Assembly: GCA_937949995.1 (NCBI GenBank)
Contig: CALFEO010000007.1
Location: 1 to 25,192, forward strand
From: an uncultured bacterium
GTDB taxonomy: Bacteria > Patescibacteriota > Patescibacteriia > 2-12-FULL-60-25
Length of the DNA stretch: 25,192 nt
Direction: 5' to 3'
Of the stretch, positions 1-7,152 are shown in pieces. The number at the start of each line of letters is the position of its first letter. Positions within the stretch are counted from its first letter, which is position 1. The notes beneath the pieces were generated by a model that worked only from the letters and a program-made list of their open reading frames with translations, did not search any database and was not told the DNA's origin. The translations under genes and the position numbers were made by a program.

Positions 1-390
1 AACTTAGCCTTCAAGTCTCTCTCTTGTTTGAAGAGAGAGATTTAGAGTGAGTTAAGCTGTAACTCATCCCCTTCCCCTTCTCTTAAGACAAGAGAAGGGT
101 TGCAAAATGCCAAGTTGATAGCACAACCCTAAATCCCTTATCAAGTACTTGTTAACTTAGACGACAAGTCTCTCTCTTGTTTGAAGAGAGAGATTTAGAG
201 TGAGTTAAGCTGTAACTCATCCCCTTCCCCTTCTCTTAAGACAAGAGAGGGACTGCAAAATACCAAGTTGATAGCACAACCCTAAATCCCTTATCCCTCC
301 TACGCTAAAGCTACGGCGGACAGGCAGGGACTTGTTAACTTAGCCTTCAAGTCTCTCTCTTGTTTGAAGAGAGAGATTTAGAGTGAGTTA
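1..390. repeat. Direct repeat, 2.3 copies, hairpin-bearing
   Basis: Three copies of one unit start at 1, 154 and 337; the third stops at 390. Each copy carries a perfect hairpin (first copy: TCTCTCTCTT at 16-25, AAGAGAGAGA at 31-40). The first two also carry a second one (CCCTTCTCTT at 75-84, AAGAGAAGGG at 90-99, slightly decayed in copy two). Copy two has an extra hairpin module of about 34 bp at 296-329 that copy one lacks. No coding potential is seen, and the left end runs off the window. Confidence 0.85.
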
Positions 391-419
391 ATACCAAAAT
401 AACTTCTTAACTCGTTACA

Positions 420-452
420 AACGTTATTAACGTTATGAACGTTATAAACGTT
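420..452. repeat. Four AACGTT units with 9-bp period
   Basis: The palindrome AACGTT starts at 420, 429, 438 and 447, an exact 9-bp period, just upstream of the -10 box of the next gene. The same word with the same spacing recurs at 16693-16707 and 16768-16791. It could be an operator array or simply a repeat family; the sequence alone does not decide. Confidence 0.7.
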
Positions 453-472
453 ACGACTTCCGCTGTTTATGT

Positions 473-478
473 TATAAT
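473..478 (+). promoter_or_regulatory. -10 box TATAAT, leaderless start
   Basis: A consensus TATAAT ends 9 bp before the ATG at 488, so transcription would start within about three bases of the start codon. No good -35 is visible; TTACGA at 451-456 is the best candidate and lies at the end of the AACGTT array. Confidence 0.6.
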
Positions 479-487
479 AAGTTGGCT

Positions 488-913
488 ATGTCAAAAACAG
501 AAAAATTATTTCAATTTGAATGGAAACCATTTTTAATGGGAGCGGTGTTGATCCTTTTATTGGCAATGTTAGCTTGGGGAGGATATGCTTTGTTTGCAAA
601 TAAGGACGAAGAATATAAACCGCAAGGAAGGCAAGCTGTGTTTTTAACCAATGGGCAGGTTTATTTTGGAGTAGTGCAAGCAAAATCAGAACAAGAGGTA
701 ATTTTGACGGATATCTATTATTTGCAATCCGATAGAGGGGTTAATACGGGTGCGAATTTGGAAACACAACAAGATATTAAGTTGATTAAATTGGGTAATG
801 AGTTGCATGGGCCCGAGGATTATATGGAATTGAATCGAGACCATGTTTTATTTATTGAAAACTTGAAAGAAGATTCAAAAGTTGTTAAGGCTATACAGAA
901 TTTTGCCAAGTAA
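488..913 (+). CDS. Small single-pass membrane protein, unknown function
   Basis: This encodes 141 residues from the ATG at 488; a TTG two codons earlier is possible but lies on the expected transcription start. A basic and aromatic N-terminus precedes one hydrophobic segment (about residues 15-36), followed by a soluble domain of about 100 residues with QAVFLTNGQVYFG and LTDIYYLQ segments that suggest a small beta-rich fold. The topology suggests an N-in anchor with the domain outside the membrane. I do not recognise the family by name. The gene stands alone between the repeat region and a good terminator at 940-966. It has no SD and a consensus -10 right before the ATG, so it is probably leaderless. 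That it is a real gene is fairly sure; its role is unknown. Confidence 0.8.
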   Translation: MSKTEKLFQFEWKPFLMGAVLILLLAMLAWGGYALFANKDEEYKPQGRQAVFLTNGQVYFGVVQAKSEQEVILTDIYYLQSDRGVNTGANLETQQDIKLIKLGNELHGPEDYMELNRDHVLFIENLKEDSKVVKAIQNFAK

Positions 914-939
914 AGCCAATTAATTACAGTGAAGTGATA

Positions 940-966
940 AAAAACGACCAAATTAAGGTCGTTTTT
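940..966 (+). terminator. Rho-independent terminator
   Basis: AAAAACGACC (940-949) pairs with GGTCGTTTTT (957-966) around a 7-base loop, with the T run built into the right arm. It lies 27 bp after the stop of the small membrane protein gene. Confidence 0.85.
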
Positions 967-1021
967 AGGTTTGACTCTTCATTATATATATGCCATTATA
1001 GAGACGCGCCGAATCTTTCAT

Positions 1022-1049
1022 GTAACATGTAGCATGTAACATGTAGCAA
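1022..1049. repeat. Heptad array, GTAACAT/GTAGCAT type
   Basis: Four 7-bp units alternate: GTAACAT, GTAGCAT, GTAACAT, GTAGCAA. A related array lies at 18223-18278. Confidence 0.8.
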
Positions 1050-1079
1050 GTGTTTGATAAGATAATTTAAATTAATCAG

Positions 1080-1127
1080 TTTGTCCTGAGACATGGATCC
1101 GCGGCGCGGATTGAGTTTCGGGACAAA
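1080..1127. repeat. Large intergenic hairpin
   Basis: TTTGTCCTGAGAC (1080-1092) pairs with GTTTCGGGACAAA (1115-1127) over 13 bp, two of them G-U wobbles when read as plus-strand RNA. An inner hairpin pairs ATCCGC (1097-1102) with GCGGAT (1106-1111). There is no T run after it, so it is not a standard terminator. It may be a mobile mini-hairpin. Confidence 0.65.
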
Positions 1128-1137
1128 CGATCAAAAA

Positions 1138-1249
1138 GTCTAACGTCGAACGCTTAACATCTAACGTCAAAATAATTTGGGACGAGGGATCCCTCCTTTC
1201 GTGAAAAGAGGGAGGACGATTGGGACGAGGGATGAGCGACGCGGGACGG
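1138..1249. repeat. Two more heptad arrays upstream of pnp
   Basis: Units of 7 bp run GTCTAAC, GTCGAAC, GCTTAAC, ATCTAAC from 1138 to 1165. A second set, GGGACGA and GGGATCC from 1179 then GGGACGA, GGGATGA, GCGACGC, GGGACGG at 1222-1249, is interrupted by a hairpin-like stretch. With the terminator, first array and large hairpin this fills the gap 914-1264; no gene or clear pnp promoter is seen in it. Confidence 0.75.
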
Positions 1250-1264
1250 TAAAAAAGTTTGTTT

Positions 1265-3583
1265 ATGAAAAATCAGAAAGAATATTCGATAGAGTGGGGT
1301 GGAAGAACCCTCACTATTGGTGTTGATTTATTGGCGCTTCAAGCCAATGGATCTTGTACGGTAAGCTATGGCGATACCGTGGTTTTGTGTACCGCCACCA
1401 TGGGTGGAGCCAGAGAAGGATTGGATTTTTTTCCATTGCAAGTTGATTATGAAGAAAAGTTTTATGCGGCCGGTAAAATCAAAGGTTCGCGTTATATTAA
1501 ACGCGAAGGAAGGCCGACCGATGAAGCTATATTGTCAGGAAGGTTGATCGATAGAGCTTTGCGTCCGTTATTTAATCAAAACATGCGTAATGAAGTTGCG
1601 GTTGTAACTACCGTATTAAGTCACGATGGTGAAAATGATGCGGATGTTGTGGGTTTGATTGGTTCTTCTTGCGCTTTGATGTTGTCGGATATTCCTTGGA
1701 ACGGTCCGATTGCGGCCGCTCGTATAGGCAAGGGTCAAAATGGTTTCATTTTAAATGCCACCTATAAAGAGGTTGAGGAAGGCGGAGTGGAAGTGATTGT
1801 GGCCGGAGCCGATGGAAAGACGGTTATGCTTGAAGCCGGAACCAATATCATTAAAGAAGAAGAAGCTTACAATGCAATCGCTTTTGCTCAAGCAAATTTT
1901 GCTCCGGTGGTCGAATTGATTAAAAAGGTGACAGCAGAACATGGTAAGCCCAAGGTTGATTTGTTTACTCCCAAATCCGAAGAGTTGGCAACGGCACAAA
2001 AAGAAGCTGATGAGTTGAAGGCTAAGGCTTGGGAATATTTAAATGGTGTAAAAGATCAATTGTTTGCCGAGCCGTTAAAATCAAAGAACGACAGGAAGAA
2101 GGCCGTCAGCAAACTTAAGGAAGGGCTGGAAGCTTTTTTAACATCACAAGAAATAGGTAAAGACAGGCGTAAGATTGCCATGGAAGTGGTAGATGAATTT
2201 GTGGATACAGCAGTTACGGATTTGATTTTAGATCAGGGTAAACGCGCCGATGGCCGTGCTATTGATGAAGTTCGTGCTTTGTACGCGGATGTGGGTTTGA
2301 TGCCTCGTACGCATGGCTCGGGTTTGTTTATGCGCGGACAAACACAGGTTTTGTCTTTGGTAACTTTGGGCGGTCCGGGCATGGAACAGCATATAGATAC
2401 CATGGAATTCAAAACCACGCGCAGATTTTTTCATCATTATAATTTTCCTTCATACGCAGTCAGCGAGACAAAGAGCAATCGCGGTCCGGGACGCAGAGAA
2501 ATCGGTCATGGAGGTTTGGCGGAACGTGCTTTGATTCCGGTTATACCGAATAAAGAAGATTTTCCTTATACAATACGTGTTGTTTCCGAGGTTTTGGGTT
2601 CCAATGGATCTTCATCCATGGGATCGGCTACGGCTTCGTCATTGGCTTTGATGGATGCCGGAGTTCCGATTAAAGCGCCGGTAGCCGGAATCGCCATCGG
2701 GGTTGCTTCCAAAGAAGCGGAAAATCGCTGGAAGGTTATAACCGATATTCAAGATTTGGAAGACGGCGAGGGCGGTATGGATTTTAAAGTGGCCGGCACC
2801 AGAGATGGAATCACTGCCATTCAAATGGATACCAAAACTCAAGGATTACCGCTGGAGATTGTTAAAGAAGCGTTTGAAAAAGCATATTCGGCGCGTTTAA
2901 AAGTTTTGGACGTTGTACAAGCGAGCATTGCCGAGCCTCGCGCCGAACTTTCCAAATATGCACCGCGTATAGATACCATGCACATCCATCCGGATCAAAT
3001 TCGCGAGGTTATCGGTCCGGGGGGCAAGATGATAAATGAGATTATTGCGCAAACCGGAGTGGAAATTGATATTGAGGATGATGGTTCGGTTTATATCACC
3101 TCGGTTTCCGCCGAAGGTATGGAGAAGGCCAAGAAGATGATTTTGGATTTGACCCGTGAATTGCAAGTCGGTGAAATTTTTACAGGTAAAGTAACGCGTA
3201 TAATGGATTTTGGAGCGTTTGTGGAGGTGCTGCCCGGTAAAGAGGGAATGGTACATGTAAGCGAACTTGCGCCTTATCGTGTTAACAAAGTTACGGATAT
3301 TGTTAATGTTGGCGATGAAGTTACGGTTAAGGTCTATGAAATAGATTCAATGGGACGTGTGAATTTATCAATTAAACGCGCCAATCCTGACTATAAGGCG
3401 GATGCGCACCCGCAAGATCGCGGACCCGGAAATGGACCCAGACTCCCAAGACATGATGGCGGACATGGAAGGTCGCCGCATGGTAACGGAGGCCATCATG
3501 ATCGCGGACCAAGAAAACCGTTTGATAAAGGCCCCATGAAACCGCGTCCCGCTTCCGATGATCCTTTTGCTATTAATCTGTGA
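1265..3583 (+). CDS. pnp: Polyribonucleotide nucleotidyltransferase (PNPase)
   Basis: PNPase degrades RNA 3' to 5' with phosphate, normally as a trimer in the cytoplasm. At 772 residues from the ATG at 1265 it is slightly longer than usual (about 700). Order of domains: RNase PH 1 (about 10-140), helical linker, RNase PH 2 (about 330-550), KH with GPGG near 584-587, S1 from about 635 to 705, then a tail of about 65 residues rich in Gly, His, Pro and Arg. In PH 2 the segment LEDGEGGMDFKVAG keeps the two aspartates and lysine matching E. coli D486, D492 and K494. A TTG two codons upstream is a possible start, but ATG is preferred. No SD is visible. The stop overlaps the next gene's GTG, which suggests translational coupling. 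The identification is firm; the role of the His/Gly tail is unknown. Confidence 0.97.
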   Translation: MKNQKEYSIEWGGRTLTIGVDLLALQANGSCTVSYGDTVVLCTATMGGAREGLDFFPLQVDYEEKFYAAGKIKGSRYIKREGRPTDEAILSGRLIDRALRPLFNQNMRNEVAVVTTVLSHDGENDADVVGLIGSSCALMLSDIPWNGPIAAARIGKGQNGFILNATYKEVEEGGVEVIVAGADGKTVMLEAGTNIIKEEEAYNAIAFAQANFAPVVELIKKVTAEHGKPKVDLFTPKSEELATAQKEADELKAKAWEYLNGVKDQLFAEPLKSKNDRKKAVSKLKEGLEAFLTSQEIGKDRRKIAMEVVDEFVDTAVTDLILDQGKRADGRAIDEVRALYADVGLMPRTHGSGLFMRGQTQVLSLVTLGGPGMEQHIDTMEFKTTRRFFHHYNFPSYAVSETKSNRGPGRREIGHGGLAERALIPVIPNKEDFPYTIRVVSEVLGSNGSSSMGSATASSLALMDAGVPIKAPVAGIAIGVASKEAENRWKVITDIQDLEDGEGGMDFKVAGTRDGITAIQMDTKTQGLPLEIVKEAFEKAYSARLKVLDVVQASIAEPRAELSKYAPRIDTMHIHPDQIREVIGPGGKMINEIIAQTGVEIDIEDDGSVYITSVSAEGMEKAKKMILDLTRELQVGEIFTGKVTRIMDFGAFVEVLPGKEGMVHVSELAPYRVNKVTDIVNVGDEVTVKVYEIDSMGRVNLSIKRANPDYKADAHPQDRGPGNGPRLPRHDGGHGRSPHGNGGHHDRGPRKPFDKGPMKPRPASDDPFAINL

Positions 3584-4719
3584 GCTTTAATCCTTTCATT
3601 TACGACTCATCTTTCCGCGGATCGCCCATACTATCATACGGCAAGGCTTCCAGCGGAACGATTTGGCCTAAGATCCTCGCAATATTGGCGGGGATTTTAG
3701 TCGTTTTGGGTTTGGTTTTTACAATATGGCTATGGTTTTTTTCGCAAGTACCGATTCCCAAGAAAACAGCAGTGCAAATTATTTTGCCTGCCGGTCAAAA
3801 ATTAACCACCAAAGCGCCTTTGGAGTGGAAACAGATTCAAGAATTAAATAAACCCATGCCGACTTTGGCCGGCATGGTGAATAGAGATGACGGAAACGGT
3901 TTCGAGGCTTATGCTATAAGATTATCGTTTTTTGATGCGTTATTTACCAATGATAAAGTTTGGCAAATACGGACAGATGCCATTATTGCAGACATGGATT
4001 ATCAAACTCCCTATATGATTTTTGGTTGGCCGTGGGAGTTATTTAATCAAGAAATTTGGCTAAGTATTGATGTAAAACAAATTTTTTCGTTTCGTAATAT
4101 CGCGATGGATGATTTGCCCCATAAAATATCAGGCAGAATAACGGCTAATGAATGGCAAACGGATTTTTCGATTGTTGAAGATTTTGATTCGTTGGATTTT
4201 GCACAAAGTAACAACAAGTTGCATAATTTTGCCGTTCTATCTTCCATTAATGATACCGCTTTATTGAATTATTATGCTTATCAAGGATTAAAAATTGATT
4301 TGAATGGGGAATATTCGTTGGTTGATTGGAGTTATACGCCTTATAGTTTAAATTCGCTATTATTGGAACAAGATTCAAATCAGTTTATTACGGCTTCTTC
4401 CACTGATATCTTGGATCGCACTAAAAAAGTTGAATTTGTTCTGCCGGATGGGGAGAAGGTGAAAAGAATTTACTCTACGGAAGAATTGGCAACAAGTACT
4501 TCGGTTTTAGAAAGAGTCACCTCCACGGATATTATTTATGCAGAATCGATGCAAATCGATAATAGTGTCAGCGATTTGACATGTACCGGAAAAGTTATGG
4601 CAAGATTAAATTCGGATAGCATTCAAAATTTATGTTCATGGATTGACATTTGTTTTGTTGCTTGGAATGAATTAATGTTTGTAAATCGCAATGATCGTCT
4701 GGTTGTCTGTGGATATTAA
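3580..4719 (+). CDS. Membrane-anchored protein of unknown function coupled to pnp
   Basis: This encodes 379 residues starting at a GTG that overlaps the pnp stop codon (GTGA, 3580-3583), an arrangement that usually means coupled translation. A 30-residue cytoplasmic N-terminus precedes one strong hydrophobic helix (about 30-55, rich in Leu, Ile, Val and Trp). The rest (about 320 residues) is probably extracytoplasmic, aromatic-rich and apparently mainly beta, with few lysines near its middle and a Ser/Thr-rich stretch around 295-330. Late cysteines in LTCTG, NLCSWIDICF and VVCGY could form disulfides. I do not recognise a family or catalytic motif. The stop codon lies inside a pair of inverted DnaA-box-like sequences. 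No terminator follows directly. Confidence 0.75.
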   Translation: MSFNPFIYDSSFRGSPILSYGKASSGTIWPKILAILAGILVVLGLVFTIWLWFFSQVPIPKKTAVQIILPAGQKLTTKAPLEWKQIQELNKPMPTLAGMVNRDDGNGFEAYAIRLSFFDALFTNDKVWQIRTDAIIADMDYQTPYMIFGWPWELFNQEIWLSIDVKQIFSFRNIAMDDLPHKISGRITANEWQTDFSIVEDFDSLDFAQSNNKLHNFAVLSSINDTALLNYYAYQGLKIDLNGEYSLVDWSYTPYSLNSLLLEQDSNQFITASSTDILDRTKKVEFVLPDGEKVKRIYSTEELATSTSVLERVTSTDIIYAESMQIDNSVSDLTCTGKVMARLNSDSIQNLCSWIDICFVAWNELMFVNRNDRLVVCGY

Positions 4720-4826
4720 TTATCCACATCTTGTTGATAACTATATTATATATAAATTTCTTTTGTTTACATACATATTTTTACTCTTGATGGGTTGTTG
4801 AATATAAGGTATAATAATTATACACA
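4708..4826. promoter_or_regulatory. Cluster of four DnaA-box-like 9-mers
   Basis: TTATCCACA, the classical DnaA box, lies at 4720-4728. Facing it at 4708-4716 is TGTGGATAT, so the two form an 8-bp inverted pair with a 5-bp spacer. TGTTGATAA (a reverse TTATCAACA variant) is at 4732-4740 and TTATACACA at 4818-4826. A very AT-rich stretch lies between the third and fourth. This is origin-like or DnaA-regulated, but genes run in the plus direction on both sides and dnaA is not nearby, so an origin is only a possibility. Confidence 0.5.
4787..4815 (+). promoter_or_regulatory. Promoter TTGATG-N17-TATAAT
   Basis: A -35 of TTGATG (4787-4792) is followed after 17 bp by a consensus TATAAT (4810-4815). 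The start would be near 4822, inside the last DnaA-like box. It precedes a stretch with no convincing reading frame but dense base pairing. Confidence 0.7.
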
Positions 4827-5411
4827 GTTGAACTTTCGGAATTTATTTCGTTCTTTGAGGATCTAACTTCGAAAATAGAAGTTTTGATTTTCTTTTTTGT
4901 GTCGTACAAGGCACAGGCAAGATTACTCATGGTTTCTTGCCGGCGGCAAAATTGCCGGTCCACCTCACAGTACATTTTACAACCGCTAAAAAAAGATGGG
5001 TTTCCATAACTGTTCTTATGGAAGTCCATTACATGGATTATCTCGACCCCGCCCGGTCTAACGACCAGGCACACAGAAATCAAAAATCAAAAATAAAATA
5101 TCGCGTGCCAGGCCAATGTTCTTGAGCCGGCTCGAGGCTATCGGCCTGGTACGCACAATGAGCAAACTCCATCATTTGAAACTCTTCCATGAGTTTCGGA
5201 GTTCCTGCTAGGGTTGGGATGAACCAGCGGTTCACATCAATAGGTCAGGATACACGCAAGTGTCTCCATTTTGAGCGGTGCGCTCTTTCATTAATGCCAG
5301 CCTCGTCTGGTTTACACCACTCAAGATCTCGACCCGCGTCCCGACCTCTCGGGCTGTCACGCCACAAATTTTTTTCAAATCTTAGGGCGCTCGACGGCCC
5401 GTCTTTTTTTT
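4822..5411 (+). ncRNA. Candidate large structured RNA, family unknown
   Basis: About 590 nt between a good promoter and a T8 terminator. At least ten local helices can be drawn: 4865-4870 with 4878-4883; 5002-5009 with 5016-5023; 5025-5029 with 5033-5037; 5055-5058 with 5063-5066; a 12-bp helix 5103-5114 with 5143-5154 enclosing 5121-5126 with 5131-5136; nested 5165-5170 with 5198-5203 and 5178-5184 with 5191-5197; 5220-5225 with 5229-5234; 5252-5255 with 5260-5263 capped by a GCAA tetraloop; 5273-5277 with 5281-5285; 5340-5344 with 5349-5353. Two helices contain G-U pairs only when read as plus-strand RNA. The small reading frames inside look accidental. I found no conserved RNase P core, no tmRNA tag or acceptor end, and no group I or II intron core. 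The 3' end is fairly clear; the fold is drawn by eye. Confidence 0.6.
5393..5411 (+). terminator. Terminator of the structured RNA
   Basis: GACG (5393-5396) pairs with CGTC (5400-5403) around a 3-base loop, followed by eight T (5404-5411). An alternative stem, GGGC (5385-5388) with GCCC (5397-5400), is also possible. Confidence 0.65.
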
Positions 5412-5520
5412 ACCTTAATTTTCAAACCGATTATCAACCTAATTAACTTGATTACAACATTGTCTGAACCTTGATTTAAAAACCGATTACCAACCTAATT
5501 TACTTGATTACACAGAACCG

Positions 5521-5690
5521 GTGCAAAGTTCATCAAGTCTAAAGTTCATCTCACCAAGTAACAAGTTCATCAAGTCTAAAGTTTTTCAAGAGTTATTTAA
5601 GCCTCTCTTTATGAACTTTAGACTTTCAACTTGATGAACTCCTGACGAACTTGTTACTTTTAACTTGATGAACTTATCTAGTAATCAAGA
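5521..5690. repeat. Inverted repeat of the CATCAAG family
   Basis: AAGTAACAAGTTC (5556-5568) is inverted perfectly at 5647-5659, and AAGTCTAAAGTT (5572-5583) at 5614-5625, giving a long imperfect hairpin. Related words recur at 5980-6030, 9861-9937, 11655-11850, 12064-12540 and 22281-22398. No gene is seen in 5412-6053. Confidence 0.8.
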
Positions 5691-5742
5691 CACGTCGTTC
5701 GCGAACCACGTCGGTCGCGACCGAGCGTGGCGAACGACAGTG

Positions 5743-5978
5743 TCAAGTTAATTTGAGCGAGAATCTGAGCGGCAATCCCCCTTCGCCTTTGGCTACGAGG
5801 GACACGGTCAAGGTTCAGACATTAGAGTTAATCAAGTTAATATGAGCGAGAATCTGAGCGGCAATCAAGGTTCAGACAATAAGATAGTAATCAAGTTAAT
5901 TTGAGCGAGAATCTGAGCGGCAATCCCCCTTCGCCTTTAGCTACGAGGGGCACTGTCAAGGTTCTGACAATAAGTTAT
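5743..5978. repeat. 35-bp repeat, three copies, two with 32-bp hairpin insert
   Basis: The same 35-bp core lies at 5743-5777, 5832-5866 and 5891-5925, each later followed by AAGGTTCAGACA or a close variant. In copy two that follows directly. In copies one and three a GC-rich 32-bp hairpin (5778-5809 and 5926-5957) sits exactly at the junction. Copy two therefore looks like the empty site. Confidence 0.85.
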
Positions 5979-6053
5979 CTTGATGAACTTTAGACTTGAT
6001 GAACTTTAGACTTTAATCTTGATGAACTCATATCGAAGTGGTAAGTTATCTTT

Positions 6054-6773
6054 ATGAAATTACATAGATTTATTGGAAATTACGATGTTTTTGCACCGGA
6101 ATTGGATATATATGATAAAGATGTGGTACATCAAGCTTTTAAGGTTTTAAGACTGCAGGCCGGGCAAAAGATTGTTTTATGCGACGGTAAGAATCGTGAA
6201 GCTTTGGCGAATATTCTCTCAATTGACGGTAAAATGTTGTCTTTACAGCTGGAAAGGGTGACGGAAATGCAAAATGAGCCGGAAAGAGAAATTGTGTTGT
6301 ATTGCTCCATTATAAAGCGAGAACTTTTTGATCTGGTGGTGCAAAAAGCCACCGAAGTCGGTGTGCGCCAAATTGTTCCTTTGCTTGCCAAGCGAACTGT
6401 TAAACAAGATGTTAAAATAGACAGGTTGAGAGTAATTGCCAAAGAAGCGGCCGAACAGTCGGGGAGAGGAATCATTCCGTATATTCATGAACCCATGAAA
6501 TGGCATACGGCTTTGGATCACTCCAAAGACAATTTGGTGAATTTATTTTTTCATACTTTGGATAAGGGAGATGGTGTTCCGCAGGGTTTTAAAAAGAAGA
6601 TTGGAGTCTGGATTGGGCCCGAGGGCGGTTGGGACGATGAAGAGGTTTTGGATGCCAAGCGATCCAGTTTTTTAATGGCAGAGTTGGGGCCGTTGGTTCT
6701 TAGAGCGGAGACGGCTGCGATAGTGGCAAGTTATTTATGTGTGCATGGGCAAATTAAAAATCCCTCAACTTGA
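6054..6773 (+). CDS. rsmE: 16S rRNA (uracil-1498-N3)-methyltransferase
   Basis: RsmE methylates N3 of U1498 in the decoding region of 16S rRNA, using S-adenosylmethionine. At 239 residues it has the usual family length. The N-terminal PUA-like part (about 1-70, starting LHRFIGN) is followed by a SPOUT knot domain. The cofactor-binding knot motifs are clear: IGPEGGW at about 187-193 and PLVLRAETAA near 215-225. The KATEVGVRQIVPL segment typical of the family is also present. The gene stands alone after a repeat-filled gap, has no SD, and is followed by overlapping terminators at 6824-6866. The identification is firm. Confidence 0.96.
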   Translation: MKLHRFIGNYDVFAPELDIYDKDVVHQAFKVLRLQAGQKIVLCDGKNREALANILSIDGKMLSLQLERVTEMQNEPEREIVLYCSIIKRELFDLVVQKATEVGVRQIVPLLAKRTVKQDVKIDRLRVIAKEAAEQSGRGIIPYIHEPMKWHTALDHSKDNLVNLFFHTLDKGDGVPQGFKKKIGVWIGPEGGWDDEEVLDAKRSSFLMAELGPLVLRAETAAIVASYLCVHGQIKNPST

Positions 6774-6777
6774 GAGA

Positions 6778-7020
6778 TTACACCGGAGTTGAAGTTGGGG
6801 AAAATATTGATGACAGTTTTTGCAAAATCGATCTTTCCGATCGATTTTTACAATCGCAATTTTTTTCTTCCGGAAAGCGATGAACATTGATCACGCGCAA
6901 TTCTCCGTTTTGCATTGAGTATGTTAAGAGATCCGTGCGGTGAACGCGTGCGTCGATGCAGATCTCGCGATAAACAAGCAAAGTACCCGCGCGCAATCCG
7001 CGCACTTGTTTTTTGTGCAA
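6778..7020 (-). CDS. Possible 80-residue protein, unknown
   Basis: An open frame of 80 residues starting at a TTG (7020), converging on rsmE. In favour: an excellent minus-strand promoter (7153-7181) and a protein-like middle (LLTYSMQNGELRVINVHRF). Against: no clear SD for the TTG, an SD-like AAAGGAG that instead precedes a two-codon ATG-GGG-TAA frame at 7034-7026, and overlap of its last third with the rsmE terminators. A hairpin at 6981-7007 followed by six T on the plus strand also lies inside it. The transcript may be a non-coding RNA instead. No known domain is recognised. Confidence 0.3.
   Translation of the reverse strand: MHKKQVRGLRAGTLLVYREICIDARVHRTDLLTYSMQNGELRVINVHRFPEEKNCDCKNRSERSILQKLSSIFSPTSTPV
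6824..6866 (+). terminator. Overlapping terminators after rsmE
   Basis: AAAATCGATC (6824-6833) pairs perfectly with GATCGATTTT (6839-6848). A second stem, CGATT (6842-6846) with AATCG (6852-6856), shares its right arm and is followed by seven T (6860-6866). They are mutually exclusive folds, and the first could also act on the minus strand. Confidence 0.75.
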
Positions 7021-7152
7021 TGTTTTTACCCCATGTGACAGACTCCTTTATGTTTGGAGTTCACTTCTTCAGCTCACTTAACAACGTGTTATGTGAAATG
7101 GAGATGTGAAACAGGTGATTGTTTCCACCTGCCGGATTGAAGGTGCGCTTTG

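Noticed and set aside
1..390. CRISPR array
   Set aside because: Direct repeats are few and long, and what separates them is repeat sequence rather than unique spacers; no cas genes are present.
4822..5411. RNase P RNA, tmRNA or self-splicing intron
   Set aside because: No GAGGAAAGTC core, no tag frame ending Ala-Leu-Ala-Ala, no 3' acceptor with GTTCGA, no intron domain V or group I core was found on either strand by eye.
4937..5446. Small plus-strand frames at 4937-5125 and 5189-5446
   Set aside because: Composition is not protein-like, no SD is present, and both cross helices of the RNA candidate.
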